Source: Syntrophobacteraceae bacterium
GTDB taxonomy: Bacteria; Desulfobacterota; Syntrophobacteria; Syntrophobacterales; Syntrophobacteraceae
Direction: 5' to 3'
Length of the DNA stretch: 60,469 nt
Assembly (NCBI GenBank): GCA_025454175.1
Contig: JALOOX010000035.1
Coordinates: forward strand, 1 to 60,469
Under the pieces are notes generated by a model. That model did not search any database. It saw nothing but the letters and a program-made list of their open reading frames with translations, and had not been told where the DNA came from. A program made the translations under genes and the position numbers. This document shows positions 17,131 through 25,525 of this stretch, in pieces. Position 1 is the first letter of the stretch; each line of letters starts with the position of its first letter.

Positions 17131-17679
17131 ATGGAACAGGACAGCGACGGCCAGGTGGTTGCCTCCGTGCTTTCCGGAGATACGGAGGCCTATGCCATCC
17201 TGGTGCAGCGATACCAGAAGCCCATATACAACTTGATGGTTCGAATGACCGGCTCCTGCGAGGATGCGCTGGACCTGGCGCAGGAAACGTTCATCAAGGC
17301 CTTCGAGGCGCTCCACCGGTTTCGGCCGGGGAGCAGGTTCTTCCCGTGGCTTTACAGCATCGGGCTGAACCACTCGAGGAACTTCCTGCGGAAGAACAAG
17401 GACCGGCAGACCGTCTCCATCGACGACTGCGAGGTCGGATCGGGACTGGACTACCCGGGTCAGGAGGAGGAAAACCTCTGCTCTCTGCTGGATTCCAGGG
17501 GGCTTCGCAAGGCTCTCGCCTGTCTTCCCGTCGATTACCGGGAGGCCGTGGTGCTCCGCTATCACGAGGAGCTCTCCATGGAGGAGATTGCCGCCGCATT
17601 GGGGATTTCGCCGAGCGGCGCCAAGATGAGGGTTCACAGGGGGCTCGCCAAGCTGCGGAGCCTGTTGGAGAATGGCTGA
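17131..17679 (+). CDS. ECF-family RNA polymerase sigma factor (sigma-70 group 4)
   Basis: The 182-residue protein has sigma region 2 (about 22-90: AYAILVQRYQKPIYNLMVRM, DALDLAQETFIKAF, FFPWLYSIGLNHSRNFLRK) and region 4 (about 125-178: LRKALACLPVDYREAVVLRY, MEEIAAALGISPSGAKMRVH). The regions are joined by a short linker, with no region 1.1 or 3. The size and spacing are those of ECF sigma factors. The stop overlaps the start of the putative anti-sigma gene by eight bases, the standard coupling for ECF pairs. The operon is likely autoregulated. Confidence 0.9.
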   Translation: MEQDSDGQVVASVLSGDTEAYAILVQRYQKPIYNLMVRMTGSCEDALDLAQETFIKAFEALHRFRPGSRFFPWLYSIGLNHSRNFLRKNKDRQTVSIDDCEVGSGLDYPGQEEENLCSLLDSRGLRKALACLPVDYREAVVLRYHEELSMEEIAAALGISPSGAKMRVHRGLAKLRSLLENG

Positions 17680-18340
17680 AATGAAGAAAAGCGGCGGTAA
17701 TGTTGATTCTGAATTTCGGGTGGGAGGCTCTGCCGGTCCTTCCTGCCGGGAGCCAGGGGATCCGTTTCTCTGCCCCCCGGCCGAGGATCCGGAGCTGGCC
17801 CGGCTTCAGGAGGCGATTCGAGGCATGCCGGATCTCGACCCTCCGGAGATTCTGCTCCCGTCCGTCATGCACTCCGTGAGGACTATACGGCTGCCCATTT
17901 GGACACGCCTCGTGCGCTGGGCGGGATCCCCCCGGTCCATCACCTTCACCCCTTTGCGAGCCTTTCCCGCGGCTGCCGCGCTGATTGCGGTCGCTTTCGC
18001 GCTCGTCTACCATGCGCTTCAGCCTGGAAGCGTTTCCCTGGAAATGCCGGACAGGCGCGTCCCGGTGGTGCTCGCCCTTCAGGCCCCCGATGCCCGAAGG
18101 GTCGAGGTGATCGGCTCCTTCAACAGGTGGCGCGCCCAGGAACTTGAGCCTCAGGCCTTCGACGGGGAAAAGCGCTGGTCCGTCACTCTGATGCTCCCTG
18201 CCGGCCGTCACGAGTACGCTTTTGTGGTGGACGGTGAAAGGATCGTCCCCGACCCGGGCGCCGGCTTCCACGAGGAAGATGGTTTCGGCAATCAAAACGC
18301 GGTTTTGTACATAGGAAGCGGAAATGGGAATTCGATCTAA
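17672..18340 (+). CDS. Putative anti-sigma factor with extracytoplasmic CBM48-like domain
   Basis: The 222-residue protein has a short cytoplasmic N-terminus (about 1-90; EDPELARLQEAIRGMPDLDP resembles the helical sigma-binding part of small anti-sigma factors), one membrane segment (about 96-114, FPAAAALIAVAFALVYHAL) and an outside beta-sandwich (about 126-215). The sandwich has the glycogen-binding pattern RRVEVIGSFNRW, WSVTLMLPAGRHEYAFVVDG and DGFGNQNAVLYIG. Position directly after the sigma gene supports the anti-sigma role. No HXXXCXXC zinc motif is present. The outside domain may sense a carbohydrate. ATG 17681 is an equally good start by Shine-Dalgarno spacing. Confidence 0.65.
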   Translation: MAEMKKSGGNVDSEFRVGGSAGPSCREPGDPFLCPPAEDPELARLQEAIRGMPDLDPPEILLPSVMHSVRTIRLPIWTRLVRWAGSPRSITFTPLRAFPAAAALIAVAFALVYHALQPGSVSLEMPDRRVPVVLALQAPDARRVEVIGSFNRWRAQELEPQAFDGEKRWSVTLMLPAGRHEYAFVVDGERIVPDPGAGFHEEDGFGNQNAVLYIGSGNGNSI

Positions 18341-19529
18341 CACCCACATCGCAAGGGTCACCCTGCTCCTCGTCCTGGTGGGCTGCACCGCTGTTCCCGG
18401 CGCGCGCGGGGCGGAAGTCGACCTCTCGGGCGCCGTCTGGCAGGCCCAGGATGCGGGCGTCCCTCCGCCCGCCCTGAACCGGCTGCTGGCCATGAGCTAT
18501 GAACATGGGCTCAAGCCCGGTGAAGTCGAGGGACTGCTGCGCGAGGTCATCGAGGCGCAAAAGGACGGATTTCCTGTCCAGCCCTTCATGAACAAGATCG
18601 AGGAAGGACTGGCCAAACGCGTGGCCCCGTCGAAGATCGCGGAGGTCCTGGAGAAAAAGGCGGAAGACTATCGTTTCACACGGTCCCTTCTGGAAGACCG
18701 CGCCAGGCGGCAGGGCTCGCGCGAGCCTCCGGCTCCGGTGGAAGTCCAGGTTCGACTCGCTGAGCTCCTCAACGCGGGACTGGTCAGGGAAGATATCAGG
18801 AAAGTGGTGGATGATTTCCCATCGGTGCCGCTGCCAGTGCTGGTCCGCGGCGTGGAGCTGCTCGCCACCCTGAGGCAGAATCATGTCGATCCGTCCCTGG
18901 CCGGGCAGATCGTGAGGTCGGGGTTGAATCGGGGCCACTTCACCGGGGAGCAGCACGACTTCGGCCGCATCCTGGCCGTTGCAAAGCGCCGCGGCCTCTC
19001 GGACGAGGAGCTGGCCACGGCCGCGCTCAGCGTCATCGAGGACAATGCGCCAACTAGCCGGCTCGCATCGCTCCTGGGAGTCTCGGCGTCCGAGCTCGGA
19101 TCCAGGGGGCCCCAGGTGGGGGGGCCTCCCCCGGGGAGAGGACGGGGTGAGAGAGGATTTGGGCCGGGTCCTGGGGGATGGGGCGCCGGCGGACACGGGG
19201 GAAGAGGTCACTCCCGGGACGGTGGAGGCTCGGGAGGCTCCGGCTCGGGCGCCGGCTCCAGCGGCGGAAGCGGTTCGTCCGGAGGAGGCTCTGGAGGCTC
19301 CAGCGGCGATGGCGGCCCGGGGGGTGGCTCCGGAGGGTCCGGCGGAGGAGGTGGCGGTGGCTCGGGGGGTGGCGGTGGAAGTGGAGCAGGAAGCTCTGGC
19401 GGCGATGGCGGTCCGGGGGGCGGCTCCGGAGGGTCCGGAGGTGGAGGAGGTGACGGTGGCTCAGGCGGCTCTGGAGGTGGAGGGGATGGCGGGGCCGGCG
19501 GTGGCTCCGGAGGCGGCGGCGGTCGCTGA
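18324..19529 (+). CDS. Secreted protein with helical body and long glycine-rich tail
   Basis: The 401-residue protein has a signal peptide (VTLLLVLVGCTAVPGARG), a charged helical body (about 30-255) and a tail of about 145 residues made almost only of Gly, Ser, Asp, Pro and Ala. The tail contains an imperfect tandem duplication (GDGGPGGGSGGSGGGGG twice, coding bases near 19307 and 19401). The start overlaps the anti-sigma gene by 17 bases, so it belongs to the ECF operon. A lipobox-like VGCT could make it a lipoprotein. The tail is probably an unfolded surface spacer or adhesive. No enzyme motif is seen. Confidence 0.75.
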   Translation: MGIRSNTHIARVTLLLVLVGCTAVPGARGAEVDLSGAVWQAQDAGVPPPALNRLLAMSYEHGLKPGEVEGLLREVIEAQKDGFPVQPFMNKIEEGLAKRVAPSKIAEVLEKKAEDYRFTRSLLEDRARRQGSREPPAPVEVQVRLAELLNAGLVREDIRKVVDDFPSVPLPVLVRGVELLATLRQNHVDPSLAGQIVRSGLNRGHFTGEQHDFGRILAVAKRRGLSDEELATAALSVIEDNAPTSRLASLLGVSASELGSRGPQVGGPPPGRGRGERGFGPGPGGWGAGGHGGRGHSRDGGGSGGSGSGAGSSGGSGSSGGGSGGSSGDGGPGGGSGGSGGGGGGGSGGGGGSGAGSSGGDGGPGGGSGGSGGGGGDGGSGGSGGGGDGGAGGGSGGGGGR

Positions 19530-19934
19530 TCCCCGAGGAGGGGGAGTCGATTCCCATGATCTTGAATTCGTGAGGCGGAACTGAAGTGTTTCAAGCTCGA
19601 CGAGAATACCTCGGCACCGCTCCAAAGAATGCGACGCCCATTTCTTCACTCGCCATTTCCTCACTCGTCATGCCGGCATTTTCTTGAGCGGGCACCAGTT
19701 CTTTCCTGTGGATTCCGCCCAGCGGATTGCGGGAATGACGATGTCGATTCGAAAGGTGGATTCACAGTCGTGTCGAGCCGCACCATGCCCGGCAGTGCCA
19801 ATCCCCGCCACGCAGCCCATTTCAGCGAATCGGTTTTTTATTTGTGACGTTTTTCAACCTCCGTTTGTAGATGAGGGTGAGTGGGATCGCGTGGATCCCG
19901 CAAAACCCAAAACACAAGAGTGGAGGTTGTAAGG
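19530..19934. other. Intergenic region with one family-A repeat
   Basis: These 405 bases hold the repeat at 19667-19739 and nothing else I can support. The small secreted protein gene follows. Confidence 0.6.
19667..19739. repeat. Dispersed palindromic element, family A, copy
   Basis: It starts GTCATGCCGGCATTTTCTTG and ends GCGGGAATGAC. The first 15 bases are identical to the copy at 2279, which in that place is interrupted by further repeats. Confidence 0.75.
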
Positions 19935-20177
19935 ATGAAAAAGGTATTCTCTACCATGCTGGTGATCGGAGCCTCGGCCATATTGCTGACGGGCAGCCTG
20001 TCCTTCGCGGCGGACCAGACGAGGACCCGGGATCGGGATCGGGATCGAATTCGGGATGGTAGCTGTCTGACCTCCCAGAGCCCCGGGGCTCAGTCACGAC
20101 AGAGCACTCAGCAAAGACTCAACCAGGGCTCCGGGTCCCAGACCCGCTCCCAGAAGCAGTTCCGCGGCGCCAGGTAG
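19935..20177 (+). CDS. Small secreted Arg/Asp/Gln-rich protein
   Basis: The 80-residue protein has a clear signal peptide (MKKVFSTMLVIGASAILLTG, cut near LSFAA) and a mature part of about 53 residues. The mature part has an alternating charge run (TRTRDRDRDRIRD) and a Ser/Gln-rich end. ATG 19935 follows AAGGA; the frame is open upstream, but that part is not protein-like. I do not recognise the family. It is probably periplasmic and disordered. A stem-loop with a weak T-run follows the stop. Confidence 0.65.
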   Translation: MKKVFSTMLVIGASAILLTGSLSFAADQTRTRDRDRDRIRDGSCLTSQSPGAQSRQSTQQRLNQGSGSQTRSQKQFRGAR

Positions 20178-20673
20178 TTCTGCCCCGCTGCCTGGGTCGG
20201 CGGTGAGCCCTCTGTCAACGGCGGCAGGGGGCTCATTCAGTTTTGGGGTCGACTCATGGCTCGTCAATCTTTTGCCCATTAAGGATCACCACGCCGCAAC
20301 CGCGGGTGAATGCCAACCAGCGTCGTCCTGGAGGATAACCCTCGGGGACCTCCTGTGCGACGGGCATTTGTCTTCGCGGTTTTTCGTTGTGCTTCGAGGC
20401 TCCCCGAACGAGGACAAGGCCCACGGAGCCAGCCGGTCTTCAGCCAGAAGTCCGAGACTCGCAAAGCAGAGCCCTACCCACCGGATCGGCAAAAGCTGCG
20501 GGTGGAATGGGGCTGGCGAGCGGCGAGAGGGATTAAATTCATATAGACTATACATTCTGATAGGTTAAAACGCAGGGGAAAAGAGCGCCGGCTTGAGAAT
20601 GAATATTGCATTTCGGGGCTGCAAGGGTATCGTGCCTTGCCGGATAAACCATTTTTGAAAAGGAGTCCGAATC
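20178..20673. other. Intergenic region upstream of the hydrogenase genes
   Basis: Apart from the hairpin at 20205-20236 I see no gene. An AT-rich patch (attcatatagactatacatt, about 20537-20556) is the most likely place for a hydrogenase promoter, but no clear -35/-10 pair can be assigned. Confidence 0.45.
20205..20246 (+). terminator. Terminator-like stem-loop
   Basis: TGAGCCCTCTG (20205-20215) pairs with CAGGGGGCTCA (20226-20236) with one G-T pair and a 10-base loop, and TTCAGTTTT follows. It would end the transcript of the small secreted protein. Confidence 0.55.
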
Positions 20674-21615
20674 ATGGAGCAACCCGCTACATCGAGGAAC
20701 GATCTTGCCAAGGGCATTTCGCGGCGCAGTTTTCTGAAGTACTGCGGCGCTGTAGCCGCGGCCCTGGGGCTCGGTCCCTCGTACGCTGCCAGGATCGCCG
20801 ACGCGCTCACCAGTCCCGATCGTCCGCCGGTCCTCTGGCTTCACTTCGCCGAGTGCACAGGCTGCAGTGAGGCGTTCTTGCGAAGCACCCAGCCTTCCGT
20901 CGAACAGATACTCTTTGACACCATCTCCCTCGACTACCACGAAACGGTGATGGTGGCCGCCGGTGTCCAGGCGGAAGCCAATCGCGACGAGATCGTCGCC
21001 AAGCATTCCGGGCAGTTCATCTGCATCGTGGAGGGCGCGATCCCCACCGCCCAGAATGGCATCTACGGCACCGTCGGAGGGCACACCATGCTCGACATCG
21101 CCAGGACGGTCCTCCCCAAAGCCAGGTCGGTCATCGCCCTCGGGACCTGCTCGAGCTTCGGCGGCCTGGCTTCGGCCGCTCCCAACCCCACCGGCGCGAA
21201 AGGCGTGCTGGATGCCGTGGGCGTCAAGTCCATCAACATCAGCGGCTGTCCTCCGAGCCCGATCACACTGGTTTCGACCATAGCCAGCTACCTTCTTTAC
21301 GACAAGGTGCCTCCCCTCGATGCGTTGGGAAGACCGCTGTTCGCCTATGGCAAGCGGATTCATGATCAATGCAGCAAGCCTTACGGGTGCATCGAGGACC
21401 TGGGGTGCAAGGGCAAGAGGACCTATGGCAGTTGTCCCACCGTCAAGTTCAACGATGCCACCAGTTGGGACGTTCAGGCCGGCCATCATTGCATCGGCTG
21501 CACGCAGCCCGCATTCTGGGATCAATTCGCCCCCCTGTATTCAAAGGAATTCAGTACCGAGTTTTTCGAGGATTACGCCTTCATCGGAAAAGGCAAGGCG
21601 GTCCCGAGGAGTTAG
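20674..21615 (+). CDS. Periplasmic [NiFe] hydrogenase small subunit
   Basis: The 313-residue electron-transfer subunit has a Tat signal (SRRSFLKYCG, cleavage near 40). Proximal cluster ligands begin with ECTGCSEAF and continue with Cys in GTCSSFGG and SGCPPSP. The distal cluster has His/Cys in RIHDQC, then YGCIEDLGC. The medial cluster is Cys in TYGSCP and AGHHCIGC. All ligands are present. However, only five residues separate the first distal Cys from the next, against about 24 in Desulfovibrio enzymes, a deletion of about 19 residues. There is no C-terminal membrane anchor, so it should be soluble in the periplasm. It pairs with the large subunit 67 bases downstream. Start ATG follows AAAAGGAG. 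Confidence 0.93.
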   Translation: MEQPATSRNDLAKGISRRSFLKYCGAVAAALGLGPSYAARIADALTSPDRPPVLWLHFAECTGCSEAFLRSTQPSVEQILFDTISLDYHETVMVAAGVQAEANRDEIVAKHSGQFICIVEGAIPTAQNGIYGTVGGHTMLDIARTVLPKARSVIALGTCSSFGGLASAAPNPTGAKGVLDAVGVKSINISGCPPSPITLVSTIASYLLYDKVPPLDALGRPLFAYGKRIHDQCSKPYGCIEDLGCKGKRTYGSCPTVKFNDATSWDVQAGHHCIGCTQPAFWDQFAPLYSKEFSTEFFEDYAFIGKGKAVPRS

Positions 21616-21682
21616 GCCGTGAGCCGCAAGGAGGCGACCCGGCGTAACCTTTGATGAATGATACGTTTTCCAGGAGCTCCAC

Positions 21683-23650
21683 ATGCCCATCAATATCATG
21701 ACCAGTGTCAACACTCTCGAAGTCCCCGAAGGAGGCACGAATTCCTTCACCGTAACTCTCTCCCAACGCCCGACGCGCCGGGTTGCGGTCAGGATCGCGC
21801 GCTCGGGGGGAAGCGCGGTCCTTGCCCCTCAGACCAGACGCATTGCTTTTGACACCCAGAACTGGTCACAGCCCAAAAGCGTTGTCATCAAGGCCCTGGC
21901 GGACAACGACGGCAACCATGACACCGCCACCATCATGCTTTACGGGACTGGCCTGGAGTCGGTCACGGTGCAGGTCGTTCAGAAGGAGAGCACCGCGCCG
22001 CCGTCCAAAAGCACCCGGGTGGTGATCGACCCCGTCACACGGATCGAAGGGCACCTCCGCATCGAGACGGAGGTCAACAACGGCACTGTCTCGAGCGCAT
22101 GGTCCACGGCCACCCTGTTTCGCGGAATCGAGCTCATCCTGAACGGACGGGATCCCAAGGATGCGCCCCTCATCACTCAGCGCCTCTGTGGTGTATGCAC
22201 TTACATACACCTTCTGACCTCCAGCAGATGCATCGAGGACACTTATGGAGTGGTGATTCCGGAGAACGCCCGCATCGTGCGGAATCTCCTTCTGGGGGCT
22301 CAGTTCGTCCACGACCATATCGTGCATTTCTATCATCTGCACGCCATGGACTGGGTGGATGTCGTCAGTGCCCTCGGCGCCAGCCCGAGGGAGACGCAGG
22401 CTTTGGCCCAGAAGCTCTCCCCGGCCGCGGAGCCCATCGATTTTGCCGCCGTACAGACCCGCCTCAAGAACTTCGTGGATACCGGCAAGCTCGGTCCTTT
22501 CTCCAATGGTTACTGGGGACATCCGGCTTATCGCTTTTCACCCGAAGCGAACCTGCTCATGGTGGCCCATTACCTGGAAGCCATGAGGAAACAGGCCGAA
22601 ATCGCCCGGCTTCACGCCATCCTGGGCGGCAAGAACCCGCACCTGCAGTCGGTGGTGGTGGGAGGTGTCACGTGCAGCGGCGAGCTGAGCAAGCAGAGCA
22701 CCCTGGATTTGTTCCGGCAGATTCTGACCTCGGCCAGGAAGTTCGTGGATACCGTGTACATGCCCGACGTGAAAATCCTGGCCACCACTTACAGGACGGA
22801 CCGGTGGGATTCCATCGGCGGTTACGACAACCTCATGAGCTTCGGGGAGTTTCCCCAGAGCCCCGATGAGCCCGCTGATCTGTTACTGCCCCGCGGCATC
22901 ATTCTCGGGCGGAATTTCGGCAACGTGCTGCCCGTCCAGATGGACCAGATCCTCGAGCATGTCGCCCATTCGTGGTATGAGGGGACATCGGCGTCGCACC
23001 CCTACAGCGGCAGGACGGCGCCGGCCTACACGCCATTGGACACGGCAGACCGTTACAGCTGGCTGAAGGCCCCCCGCTACGCACAGCAGCCCATGGAAGT
23101 GGGACCGCTGGCGCGCGTGCTCGTGGCCTACGGCAGTGGCCAGCAGCGGATCAAGCAGGCCGTGGGGGATTTCCTGGGTGCGACCGGAATGGACCTGCCG
23201 GGCATGTTCTCGACCCTGGGCAGGACGGCAGCGCGAGCCATCGAAACCGTCGTCATCGCCGAAGCCATGTCCCAATGGCTGGATGAGCTTCAGTCCAACA
23301 TCAAGCAGGGGCTTCGCCAGGTGTTCGAGCTTTACAGCCCTTCCACGACGGCGAAGGGCGAAGGGTTCAACGAGGCGCCCCGGGGGGCCCTGGGACACTG
23401 GATGAATGTCAGCAACGGCAGGATCGCCAACTACCAGATGGTCGTTCCCTCGACGTGGAATTTCAGTCCGCGCTGCAGCCTGAACAAGCCGGGGCCGGTC
23501 GAGCAGGCCCTCCTCGGCACCCCGGTGGCGGATCCTTCCCAGCCGGTGGAGCTGCTGCGAATCCTCCATTCCTTCGATCCCTGCATCGCATGCGGGGTGC
23601 ATGTGATCGATCCTCGCAGCCAGAAGACCTACGAAGTCCGCGTTCAATAG
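21683..23650 (+). CDS. [NiFe] hydrogenase large subunit fused to an N-terminal beta-sandwich domain
   Basis: The 655-residue protein falls into two parts. Residues 1-102 are a beta-rich domain (EVPEGGTNSFTVTLSQRP, IAFDTQNWSQPKSVVIKALA, DNDGNHDTATIMLYG) like the Calx-beta/Ig-like repeats of secreted adhesins and glycosidases. Residues 110-655 are the catalytic subunit, with C169/C172 in QRLCGVCT and C634/C637/H640 in DPCIACGVH binding Ni-Fe. A 15-residue tail after His640 should be removed by a maturation protease, and no protease gene is nearby. The subunit has no signal and would cross the membrane with the Tat-tagged small subunit. ATG 21683 follows CAGGAG, so the extra domain is translated in frame. 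Confidence 0.92.
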   Translation: MPINIMTSVNTLEVPEGGTNSFTVTLSQRPTRRVAVRIARSGGSAVLAPQTRRIAFDTQNWSQPKSVVIKALADNDGNHDTATIMLYGTGLESVTVQVVQKESTAPPSKSTRVVIDPVTRIEGHLRIETEVNNGTVSSAWSTATLFRGIELILNGRDPKDAPLITQRLCGVCTYIHLLTSSRCIEDTYGVVIPENARIVRNLLLGAQFVHDHIVHFYHLHAMDWVDVVSALGASPRETQALAQKLSPAAEPIDFAAVQTRLKNFVDTGKLGPFSNGYWGHPAYRFSPEANLLMVAHYLEAMRKQAEIARLHAILGGKNPHLQSVVVGGVTCSGELSKQSTLDLFRQILTSARKFVDTVYMPDVKILATTYRTDRWDSIGGYDNLMSFGEFPQSPDEPADLLLPRGIILGRNFGNVLPVQMDQILEHVAHSWYEGTSASHPYSGRTAPAYTPLDTADRYSWLKAPRYAQQPMEVGPLARVLVAYGSGQQRIKQAVGDFLGATGMDLPGMFSTLGRTAARAIETVVIAEAMSQWLDELQSNIKQGLRQVFELYSPSTTAKGEGFNEAPRGALGHWMNVSNGRIANYQMVVPSTWNFSPRCSLNKPGPVEQALLGTPVADPSQPVELLRILHSFDPCIACGVHVIDPRSQKTYEVRVQ

Positions 23651-23665
23651 AGCTTGAAAATGTCC

Positions 23666-23692
23666 ATGGCCAGGGGGGAGCCCCCTGGCCAT
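23666..23692 (+). terminator. Strong hairpin after the hydrogenase operon
   Basis: ATGGCCAGGGGG pairs perfectly with CCCCCTGGCCAT (12 pairs) around a GAG loop. No U-tract follows. It is likely a transcription end or a 3'-stability element. Confidence 0.5.
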
Positions 23693-23841
23693 CAGGATTC
23701 GACCCCACCTGTTCTGCAAAACCGACGCGGAATGATTAATCACTAAAGAGAACCGGTCACCGATCGGTCACTGACAAAACAGAAGCTGGGCGGTGGTTCT
23801 TGCCGGCCTGACTTGTGGAGCTCTCGTTCGAGGGAGGTTCG

Positions 23842-24594
23842 ATGGGAGATCTCGAAGGGAAGACCTTGATCATCACGGGGGCCTCAATGGGGATTGGCCG
23901 TGCCCTGGCTGTGGGCCTGGCCGAGGCTGGGGTGAACGTCGTCATCAACGCCCGCCACGAGGATTCACTTCGCCAGGCCGCGGAAGCCTGTGGGGGGCGT
24001 GGCGTTCAGGTTCGCACGGTTGTGGGGAGTGCGGGCGATGCGAGGACGGTGACGCGAATGAGCGAGGAAGCTCTGCGCCTGGGAGGCTTCCGGGGATTCA
24101 TCCATGTGGCGGGCGTTCTCCATCCCGGTCCCACGGTGTGGGAGCTTTCGGAGGAGCATTTCCGGGAGATCTTCGAGGCCAGCGTCCTGGCCGCTTTTCA
24201 GCTCATCCGGGTGGTTGTGCCCATCCTAAGATCGCAGGGCGGAGGGATCGCGGTATTTTTCGGCTCCGGGGCGGCCGAGAGGAATGTGCCGGGCATCGGA
24301 GCCTATTGTGCGGCAAAGGCCGCGGAGGAGCGTCTCGCCCTGCAGGTGGCGGAGGAAGCCCCAGGGATCACGACCTTCGTCTATCGTCCAGGCGTGGTCG
24401 AAACCCGCATGCAGCAGGGCGCGAGGGAGGCCAGGGGGGGCGCTTCCGAAGAGCTGCGTGCGATTTTCCATGGTTTTCGGGATCGCGGTGAGCTGCTCAC
24501 GCCCGAGGCCTCGGCCCGTGCGTTGATCAACATCCTGTCCGGCGACCCCGGGCGATTCCAGGGAAGGACGGCCACGGCAAAGGACGGAATGTAG
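23842..24594 (+). CDS. Short-chain dehydrogenase/reductase (SDR)
   Basis: The 250-residue classical SDR has the cofactor motif TGASMGIGRAL (about 12-22), the NAG-like region written here HVAGVLH, the catalytic Ser in FFGSGAAERN and YCAAK (Tyr-X-X-X-Lys). Arg in VVINARHED after the second strand suggests NADP(H). ATG 23842 follows GGGAGG; an in-frame GTG at 23815 is less likely. It is most like fungal-type/benzil-reductase SDRs of unknown substrate. The next gene is 102 bases downstream and probably separate. Confidence 0.82.
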   Translation: MGDLEGKTLIITGASMGIGRALAVGLAEAGVNVVINARHEDSLRQAAEACGGRGVQVRTVVGSAGDARTVTRMSEEALRLGGFRGFIHVAGVLHPGPTVWELSEEHFREIFEASVLAAFQLIRVVVPILRSQGGGIAVFFGSGAAERNVPGIGAYCAAKAAEERLALQVAEEAPGITTFVYRPGVVETRMQQGAREARGGASEELRAIFHGFRDRGELLTPEASARALINILSGDPGRFQGRTATAKDGM

Positions 24595-24696
24595 TCGAAG
24601 GGAGCGTCGGAGGGGTTGTTGGCCCCGTTCGTCCTGCGAGTCCATGGCCGATGCCCGTGGAGTGCCGGCCAACCCATCACAAGGGAGGGAATCATC

Positions 24697-25473
24697 ATGA
24701 AAACGCTTTGGATTGCAGTGGCTCTGATCCTGTGGGCTGTGCCGAGTCAAGGGGCTGTGGTGGGAGCTGCGGTGGATTACCGGCACGGAGACACGATCCT
24801 TGAAGGATACCTGGCGTATGACGATGCGTCGAAGGACGTCCGGCCCGGGGTCCTGGTGGTGCACGAATGGTACGGAGTCAATGACCATGCCAGAAAGCGG
24901 GCCGAACAGCTGGCTCAGCTCGGATATGTGGCGTTCGCCCTCGACATGTACGGCAAGGGCGTGAGGGTCGCCGACAACAAGGAAGCCGGTGCCCTGGCCG
25001 GCAAATTCAAGGGCGATCGGCCCCTCATGCGCGGGCGGGCTTCGGCCGGCCTGGATGTGCTCAAAAAGCACAGCCTGGTGGATCCCAAACGGGTGGCGGC
25101 CATCGGGTACTGCTTCGGTGGGACCACGGTGCTCGAGCTGGCCAGGGCTGGGGCCGACGTAACGGGTGTCGTGAGCTTTCACGGCGGGCTGGACACGCCA
25201 AGCCCCGACACCACTCCGCCCATTCGAGCCAAGGTCCTCGTGCTGCACGGTGCCGATGACCCCCTGGTCCCCGTCGCGGAGATCGCCGCCTTCCAGGAGG
25301 AAATGCGACGTGCCGGCGCCGACTGGCAGATGATTTATTATGGCGGGGCTGTTCACAGCTTCAGCAACCCCCAGGCCGGGGCGGACCCGTCCAAGGGTGT
25401 GGCCTATAACGAGCCGGCCGACCGCCGCTCATGGCAGGCCATGAAGCTCTTCTTCGACGAAATCTTCAAATGA
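24697..25473 (+). CDS. Secreted dienelactone hydrolase-family protein
   Basis: The 258-residue alpha/beta hydrolase has a signal peptide ([19 protein letters not shown]). The catalytic triad is Cys in AAIGYCFGG, Asp in [11 protein letters not shown] and His in [10 protein letters not shown]. An early acidic residue follows VVHEWYGVN, as in the DLH family. It lies in the periplasm, unlike classical ClcD. ATG 24697 has an excellent Shine-Dalgarno site (AAGGGAGGGA). Many such secreted paralogues have no known substrate, so dienelactone itself is not implied. Confidence 0.85.
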   Translation: MKTLWIAVALILWAVPSQGAVVGAAVDYRHGDTILEGYLAYDDASKDVRPGVLVVHEWYGVNDHARKRAEQLAQLGYVAFALDMYGKGVRVADNKEAGALAGKFKGDRPLMRGRASAGLDVLKKHSLVDPKRVAAIGYCFGGTTVLELARAGADVTGVVSFHGGLDTPSPDTTPPIRAKVLVLHGADDPLVPVAEIAAFQEEMRRAGADWQMIYYGGAVHSFSNPQAGADPSKGVAYNEPADRRSWQAMKLFFDEIFK

Positions 25474-25525
25474 AAAGCTTGATGCCCGTTCCATCAGGTC
25501 GTTCCTCTCGAAGCATTGGAGGACC

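Noticed and set aside
18979-19584. Overlapping Ala/Glu-rich frame across the glycine-rich tail
   Set aside because: It is a frame-shifted reading of the repeat DNA. The Gly/Ser frame continues from a signal-bearing protein and is the real one.
20537-20673. Sigma-54 promoter before the hydrogenase genes
   Set aside because: GG and GC elements are present, but the spacing is 18 bases rather than the required 12, so no site is supported.
23842-24594. The SDR as the missing ceramide reductase of the 2829-12050 locus
   Set aside because: It is a classical, not extended, SDR, 12 kb away, with no linkage to the locus. Only a weak guess.
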